Shown: piece after piece, positions 57,285 through 64,000 of the stretch
How positions within the stretch are numbered: the stretch's first letter is position 1
Layout of the letters: each line of letters begins with the position of its first letter
Assembly (NCBI GenBank): GCA_028023455.1
Contig: JAQFVV010006197.1
Coordinates: forward strand, 15,249,254 to 15,313,253
Length of the DNA stretch: 64,000 bases
Reading direction: 5' to 3'
From: Epiperipatus broadwayi
Lineage: Eukaryota > Onychophora > Udeonychophora > Euonychophora > Peripatidae
The notes under the pieces: model-generated
Database searches by the model: none
Told to the model about the DNA's origin: nothing
The model's input: the letters and a program-made list of their open reading frames with translations, nothing else
Program-made: the position numbers and the translations under genes

Positions 57285-57626
57285 AGGAAGGTGTAGAAAA
57301 TTTAGGCATCTGTTACTTCAATGTAAATGCTTAGAAGCAGAAAGGGTACAAATAATGAAGTTATGGAAGATTAAATATGAACAAAGTGATTATACAGAAA
57401 GTGAGTAATTGGTTTTTATGCTAGGTTTGGGAAAAGATAAGGGGGATATAGATATGAAGGTCATGGAGTTGACAAAGATTATGTTGTGGAAATGGGATGG
57501 AGCAGATTATGGGAAAACTTAGGGTGGACAATGTAAAGGGAAGGTAAAGTGGCTAACAGGTTTCTCTGGGCATAGCTGCTGAGAGATTCCTGACTCCGTT
57601 TCAGGAGGTCACAATACATCACATCA
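57285..57626 (+). mobile_element. SGNH-type LINE, tail-only copy
   Basis: Begins AGGAAGGTGTAGAAAATTTAGG, equivalent to 56938 in copy A, and repeats the last 340 bp (finger region, ELLVF-type text, 3' UTR, CATCACATCA end) with about 95 percent identity by eye. It starts exactly at the CATCACATC end of copy A, so it is either a second, severely 5'-truncated insertion into the tail repeat or a local duplication. Confidence 0.8.
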
Positions 57627-58727
57627 ACCCAAACATTTGCTTGGACGAATGGGAGAAAAAATTGATAAATAAAGCAAAGAAAAGAAAGGGATTGATAAAA
57701 AAAATTAACAGTGTTTTCATGTAATTAATATGATGTAGCTAGAATTGTATGGAAGGGAGTGGCAGTAGCAGGGTTAACATATGGCAATGATGCATTATGT
57801 GTTAGTAAAGGTAGAATACTAAAAAGTACAAAGGGAAGTAGGAAGACACGCATTAGATGCAGATGTGTGGACAGCAAAGGAGGCAATTCAAGAAGTGGGA
57901 TCATCGAGTTTTTATATGAGGGATGCAACAAGTAAAGTGAAAATGTTCAGTAGATTTCAGTTTATGGATAATAAAAGAATAGCCAAAATAATATTTAATT
58001 GGGTTACAAGTAAAGGTCAGGCAACAAGATGGGTGAGAAAGGTAAGGCGGTATGCAGATTTGGATAAAGAATTTATGTCAGTATACTTGTACAAAAGGTG
58101 GGATGATTGTGTTAGGAGGATTGTTGAGTGTTATAGTGGTATGGAGTGGGATAAAAGAATAAATGCATTAATAAAGAATAGGGAGTTGGAGAAATAGAGA
58201 ATTAGTATGGAGAGTAAAACGAGTTTAAATATACATACAAGTAAATGGAACACTGGGTGTGAGTTAATTTATGATAACAGTAAGAAAAGTAGTTTATTGT
58301 TTAAGGCTCGAAGGGGATCTTTAGCAACAAGGGAATATACACGTAAATGGAAAAATATAGGTGATTTAGTCTGCAAGTTGTGTAAGGAAGGCATAGAAAA
58401 TATTTGGCATCTGTTACTTCAATGTAAATGCTTGGAAACAGAAAGAGTACAAATGATAAAGTTATGGAAGATTAAATATGAACAAAGTGATTATACAGAA
58501 AGTGAGTTATTGGTTTTAATGCTGAATTTGGAAAACAGATAAGGGGATTTAGATATGAAGGCCATGGAGTTGACAAAGATTATGTTGTGGAAGTGGGATG
58601 GAACAGGATATGAGGAAACTTAGGGTGGGGAATAGAACATAAAGGTAAAGTGGCTAACAGGTTTCTCTGGACATAGTTGCTGAGAGATTCCTGATGACGT
58701 ATAAAGAGAAATCACTGTACATCACAT
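57627..58727 (+). mobile_element. SGNH-type LINE, copy B (5'-truncated)
   Basis: Starts at the post-RT region (TTGCTTGGACGAATGGGAG, equivalent to about 56225 in copy A) and runs to the 3' end. It keeps the block lost in copy A (ARIVWKGVAVAGLTYGNDA) and has the best C-terminal region of the array: WTAKEAIQ, GSSSFYMRDATSKVKMF, NWVTSKGQATRWVRKV, YTRKWKNIGDLVCKLCK and the finger CKLCKEGIENIWHLLLQC (58371-58424). Stops at about 58196 and 58540 and small slips show that it is dead. It also ends in a CATCACATCAT repeat. Confidence 0.8.
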
Positions 58728-61700
58728 CATAAATGTGATAAAAAAGGTGAGAAAGTGGTTTCTAAATGTAGATAGTCTAAAGAGAAAGTCAGGGGAAAGG
58801 GAGCAAAATGTAGTTAAGGAATATAGAACCGAGTATTGTTTTAGTGGAGTGCCAGGAGATATGGGGGGGGGGTGGTAGTGCAATGGAGATGGTTAGCCAA
58901 AAATAGGTATGATAAAAAAGTGAAGGATGTAGAAGCAAAAGTGTGAGCAGATAAAGGAATTATTGAGTAGGAATGATAAGGAAGAAGTGGATAAGGAGGT
59001 CCAGAAGATGCTAGAAAATAGTATGAATGAGTAGAGAAAGTAGACTATGAGACAGTATTGATAGGAGATTCACTAATTAGAGAATGTGGGGATATAATTT
59101 CAAGGGAAAAAAGAAGCAGGTCTGTAAGAATATGTTTGCCTGGAGCTAAAATTTAGGGATGCGACAGATAAAGTAAAAAAGCAAGATGGTAGAGATGTGT
59201 ACGTGATGGTAGGGACTAATAATTTGTTAGAACCATCAGAGAGAGTAATGGATGACTACATAGAATTAATTACGAATTTGAGTAAGATTAAAGGAAGAGT
59301 AGGAGGTGGTTGGATTATTACCAAGATTTGACAAGACATATGTTAGATGGGGCATGCTCTATTAATGAGAGATTGAGAAAATTGTGTAAGAGAAATAATG
59401 TTATGTTTGTTGGTATGTAGGTTTGGTTTATTGGAAAGAGCGAGTTATATAGTAATGACGAATTGCAATTAGGAAAACAAGAAAGTGAAGTTGTAGGGAG
59501 TCTGATTTATAAAGAATATAATTCGGGAAACTTATAAAGGTGGATGGGCTTTTAAATTGCAGTATTATCAAAAAAAAAAAAAAAGAATAGACAGGATGTA
59601 AAAAAGTAGTTGATTTAGATATAAGTGTAGATGTGGAGAGGAAATGGGTCTGTTGGTAAGAAAGTTATTTATAAAACGTAATGGAGAAGAAAGAATCAAA
59701 AGAATTATAAAAGACTAGTTAAGGAAAAAATAAATTTAAAATTGGGTATTTGAATATGCAAGGCGGTAGGAGACCAGAAAAGTGGCTGGAATTAAACAAA
59801 GCAATTGAAAATGAAGAGCTTGAGCTGTTAGCGGTAGTGGAAACCCATCTAAAAAAAGAACCTATTCTGGAGGATTTGGTATGGCACGGTATAAAGAGAA
59901 AAAAAAAAGAGGGGGGGTGTAGGTATTATATCAAAAAAAATATTTAAATACTGTTAAATGTCAAGAACATTTCTGGTCTGAAATAAGGTTGGGTAGTTAT
60001 GTAATAGCCACTGGAGATAGTCCAACAGTAGCATATATGAATGCATAATTAAGGATATACAGAGTTTCAAAGAAAAGAGGAAGACAATAATGGTTATAGG
60101 GGATATGAATGGACATATTGAAGAAATTGATGATGTAGATAATAAGAATGGACAGCTTTTGAAGAAATTTTGTCAGTAAGAGAATTTGAGTATCGAAAAT
60201 TTATCATATATTTATGAGGGACAATGCACATAGTCTAGAAATAATATATTTCACACAATAGATTATGTAACGGTAGAGAACGAGGGAATGAATGAAGTAC
60301 AGAAAATTAAGGTGTTGATAATGAAGAGAGAGTATGTAATAGTGATCAAAACTTAATTGTAAAAGAAATAGTAATGCGATGGAGAATAGAAATAAAAGTA
60401 GAGACAATAGTGAAAGATGTGGATGGTGAATGAATGATAAGAATAAGTTGGAAGAGTCTAAAATACAAGTTAAAGAAATCATGGAAGAGTTAGCTGGAGA
60501 AAAGTACAAGGACTGGTACGATGAAATAGAAAAAGTGGCAAATAGGGTTTTAGGTGAGAATATTCAGAAGAATAAAAGTAATAAAAAAAATGAGTTAGTA
60601 AAAGTATAAAAGAAAAGAAAAAAGCATGCAGACAATATAAGTGTGCTATTAAGAACAAAGAAAGTGAAACATATTAATGCCAAATGGGAAAACTACATAC
60701 AAAAGAAAAAGTTAGCTAAAATAGATAATTATATAGAGAGAATGAAATGGAATAATAAATTGCTGGAGGATATTAATAAAAGTGAAAGAGATGGGAGTAA
60801 AAAAATTTGGAATTACATTAAAAGGACAAATGTAGGGGAGAGATGGATAGTATTAGTAGATGATGAGGGAATAGAGTGTAGCTCTAGAAAAGAATTGAGA
60901 ATCTTAAATAGATATGTAATGGATATAGAAAAATGTTAGATGTGGACAGAGTGATAGAAAACATGAAAGCATATAGTAATGAGAATATTAGGTTTACAAA
61001 AAAATGAACTGAATGAGGCAGGGAAGAAATTGAATAGTGGAAAGGCAAGAGGTTTAGATGAATGGGCAGCAGAGAGGGTAATGAATTTAGGGCATAGGGC
61101 AAAAGTAAAGCTATTACCATGTTTTAATAAGATGGCACAAAAGAGTTTTTCTGGGTAGTTGGAGCAATACAAGAATAAGATTATTATTTAAAGGAAAGGG
61201 TAAGGATCATAGAAAGTTAAACAATTATAGACCGATAGTGATAACATCAGTTTTATATAAAGTTTTATCATATATGGTGGCTGGAAGGAATGCAAAATGG
61301 ATGGAAAAAATAATGTAGTGGGGGAAATGCAAGGAAGTTTTAAATCAGATAGGCATATAGGAACTAGTTTATTTGTAGTTACACAACTTATTGATGAGTA
61401 GGTATTCAGGTAGACAGTTATATATGAGTTTAATAGATATAGAGAAGACATATGATAGAATAAATAGATTATGGATAAGTTTAGTAAATTTGGGAATGGA
61501 TGAAGCTTTAGTGGATATACATATGAATTAGGGGATATAGAATGAGTTAAAGTTACAAATGGAGTGGGACTAAGACAAGGATGCCCTATGTCACCTATTT
61601 TGATTTTGTTGTATTTGAGTGAAATGGAGAGAGTGCAATTAAAGACTATGAAGAGGGATAGAGATAGTGTTAATAGGTGGCAAAGGAGTACATACTTTGT

Positions 61701-63175
61701 TGGGTCTTTTTTTTTTTGTGGATCATGTCTTTTTGTGTGCAGAAAGAAAAGAAGACATGGAAGTTATGCTGAGGACATGCGCAAGGGTGGGTAAAGAGAT
61801 GGAGGATTAAATTTAATGAAAGAAAATCAAATATAATGTTGGTTAATACTGGTGAAAGAGAAGACGTATATTTTTTATTGGGGGATATAAAGTTAAGTGT
61901 GGTAAATAGATATAGTTATTTGGGAATCATTTTAAGTAATCAGGTAAATTGCTTGGATGAATGGGAGAAAAAATTCATAAATAAAGCAAAGAAAAGAAAG
62001 GGATTGATAAAGAAATGAACAGTGTTTTCATATAATAAATATGATGTAGCTAGAATTGTCTGGAAGGAAGTTGCAGTAGCAGGGTTAACATATGGTAATG
62101 ATGTGTTGTGTTAGTAAAGGGGTATTACATTACATACAAAAAGTACAAAGGGAAGTAGGAAGTCATACATTAGATACAGATGTGTGAACAACAAAGTAGG
62201 CAATTCAAGAAATGGGATGCTGAAGTTTTTATATGAGAAATGCAAAAGGGAAAATGAAAATGATTGGTAGGTTGCAGTTGTTGAATAATAAAAGAATAGC
62301 CAAAATAGTATTTAATTGGGTTACGAGTAAAGAGCAAGCAACAACATGAGTGAGAAAGGTTATGTGGTATGCAGAGGACTTGGATAAAGAATTTATATCA
62401 GTATACTTGTACAAAAGGTGAGAAGATTGTGTTAGGAGGATTGTCAAGTGTTAGAGTGCTAAGGAATGCGATAAAAGAATAGATGCATTAATAAAGAATA
62501 GGGAGCTGGAGAGAAGGAGAACTAGTATGAACAGTAAAAAAAGTTTAAATATATATAGAAGTAAACGGAACATTGGGTGCGAGTTAATTTATGATAATAG
62601 CAAGGAAAGTAGTTTATTGTTCAAGGCTCGAACGGGATCTTTGACAACAAGGGAGTAGAACACATAAATGGAAAAATGTGGTGATTTAGTCTGCAAATTG
62701 TGTAAGGAAGGCATAGAAAACATTAGGCATCTGTTAATTGAATGTACATCACATGATCACCATTTCTTATGCTAGCACATGGGGATTTTATGCACAAGCC
62801 TTCTGGCATCGATTGATTGCTCTGGTTGGCACAGGGTGGCACTACTGTATGGAGAGTTTTGTCTGTTTAATTGAATGTAAATGTTTGAAAGCAGAAAGGG
62901 TACAAATAATGAAGTTATGGAAGAATAAATATGAACAAAGTGATTATGCAGAAAGTGGGTTATTGGATTTTATGCGGGGTTTGGGAAAAGATGAGGGGGA
63001 TTTAGATACGAAGACCATGGAGTTGAAAAAGATGTGGAAATGGGATGGAGCAGATTATGGGAAAACTTGGGGTGGGAATGGAAAGGAAAGATAAAGTGGC
63101 TAACAGGTTTCTCTGGTCGTAGTTGCTGAGAGATTCCTGACTCCGTTTAAGAAGTCATAGTGCCTCACATCACAC
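58728..63175 (+). mobile_element. SGNH-type LINE, copy C (longest 5' end)
   Basis: Starts directly at the tail repeat of copy B. 58740-59030 encodes an extra N-terminal ORF1 stretch (VRKWFLNVDSLKRKSGERE, YRTEYCFSGVPGDMG) missing from copy A. The SGNH blocks follow (GDSLIRECGDII, VYVMVGTNNLLEPSERVMDD), then the ORF2 endonuclease (NMQGGRRPEKWLELNKAIEN at 59756; GDMNGHIEEI intact but SDH read as SDQ). RT motif B is intact (MGLRQGCPMSPI, 61564), but the catalytic motif reads F-V-D-H instead of F-A-D-D near 61715, so one catalytic Asp is lost. Many frameshifts. The 3' part is interrupted by a 120 bp insertion at 62747-62866. Confidence 0.8.
62747..62866 (+). mobile_element. short non-autonomous element, copy 4 (120 bp, 13 bp TSD)
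   Basis: Inserted in the finger region of LINE copy C and flanked by perfect 13 bp repeats TTAATTGAATGTA (62734-62746 and 62867-62879). It starts CATCACATGATCACCATTTC and ends GAGAGTTTTGTCTGTT, the family ends. The internal part matches only the ATTTTATGCACAAGCCTTCTGG...GGCACTACTGTATGGAG modules; the CTGACGA/GAAAC core is missing. Confidence 0.85.
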
Positions 63176-63375
63176 CACAAAATTTAAAATGGGGGGTATT
63201 AGAAGTTGAAGTTAAGAGATATGACGTGGGTTAAAATGTGTTTAAAATAATAATATTATAGATTATAAATTATTGAATGAATGTATAACAATAATGTAAA
63301 ATATAAAATACATTAAGTTAAAGTTAAGTATTTAAAGAGTAATAAGAATAAAATAAAATAAGGAATAAAATTTTT

Positions 63376-64000
63376 TAAAAATTCAGTCATATAAAAAATA
63401 GGAAGAGGGAACTGATAATAGCTGGAATTAAACAAAACAATTAAAAATGAAGAGCTTGATGTATTAGCAATAGTGGAAACACATCTAAGAGAAGAAAAAA
63501 AACCTATTCTGGTAAGACTTGGTATGGCAGGGTATAAATAGAAAAGTAAAAAAAAGGGTAGTGGTATAGGAGTTATGTCAAAAAAATATTTAAATACTGT
63601 TAAATGTCAAGAACATTTGTGGTTTGAGATAAGGTTAGAAAGAGAAGAATGGATGGTGACCGTAGTGTATATAGCCACTGGAGATAGTCAAACTATACTG
63701 GAGTGGAACAGTAGCATATATGAATGCTTAGTTAAGGATATACAGAGTTTCAAAGAAAAGGGGAAAAGAATAATGGTTATAGGAGATATGAATGGCCATA
63801 TTGAACAAATTGATGGTGTAAATAATAAGAATAGATAGCTTTTGAAGAGTTTTTCTCAAAGAGTGAATTTGACCATTGGAAATTTATCAAATATTTATGA
63901 GGGACAATACACATGGGCTAGAAATAATATATTCCACTCAATAGATTATGTATTAGTACAGAACGAGGGAATGAATCAAGTACGGGAAATTAAGGTGATG
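63376..64000 (+). mobile_element. SGNH-type LINE, copy D (internally deleted, runs off the window)
   Basis: The leader (TTCAGTCATATAAAAAATAG, GAAGAGGGAACTGATAATA) matches copy A at 53108-53150 and then jumps directly to GCTGGAATTAAACAAAACAA, equivalent to 53978 in copy A. ORF1 and the start of ORF2 (about 830 bp) are therefore deleted. The endonuclease continues with HLWFEIRLEREEWMVTVVYI and a complete GDMNGHIEQI box (63575-63838), then reaches the window edge near the equivalent of 54560. Confidence 0.8.

Overview
This window is AT-rich, repeat-dense nuclear DNA from an invertebrate animal. Reasons: two exons with consensus splice sites encode the start of a FERM-domain tyrosine phosphatase of the PTPN3/PTPN4 (Ptpmeg) family and are separated by a 6.6 kb intron; there is no operon structure; and most of the recognisable coding sequence is decayed retrotransposon. 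The sequence alone does not fix the phylum. Apart from the phosphatase I found no host gene with a recognisable product. Two further higher-GC patches (24.4-24.7 kb and 44.1-44.3 kb) look like orphan first exons but have no identified product.

Layout. 0-5 kb: a higher-GC tract with broken frames, then a 2.4 kb inverted repeat whose left arm was later hit by a truncated Penelope-like element (PLE). 5.9-7.2 kb: a terminal-inverted-repeat element and the C-terminus of a hAT transposase. 10.2-11.6 kb: a minus-strand PLE with reverse transcriptase (RT) and a partly duplicated GIY-YIG endonuclease. 12.6-18.5 kb: a second PLE family arranged head to head. Its N-terminal ORF is on the minus strand, its RT thumb and GIY-YIG endonuclease are on the plus strand, and shared flanks form a long inverted repeat. 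Its plus-strand half is split by an 835 bp insertion with 14 bp target-site duplications (TSDs). 19.6-22 kb: a 0.5 kb palindromic element and a hAT-like non-autonomous element. 25.6-26.6 kb: a hAT relic with terminal repeats, a near-perfect 8 bp TSD and a broken BED-finger transposase.

26.9-33.7 kb: the two phosphatase exons (minus strand) and their intron. 36.6-42.1 kb: a complete-ended but inactivated L1/Tx1-like LINE with TSDs and a poly(A) tail. 47.7-48.4 kb: the 3' end of an RTE-like LINE ending in a GAT microsatellite. 51.8-53.0 kb: a foldback element. 53.1 kb to the end: a head-to-tail array of at least four copies of a LINE family whose ORF1 carries an SGNH hydrolase (esterase) domain and whose ORF2 carries APE endonuclease, RT and a C-terminal zinc finger. 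All copies are broken by frameshifts or deletions.

The most unusual thing linking these regions is a short non-autonomous element present four times (12.6, 15.8, 33.9 and 62.7 kb). Each copy has a 12-14 bp TSD and no poly(A), and two sit inside other retroelements. The longer copies carry a hammerhead-ribozyme-like core, so a PLE-mobilised retrozyme-like element is a testable idea.
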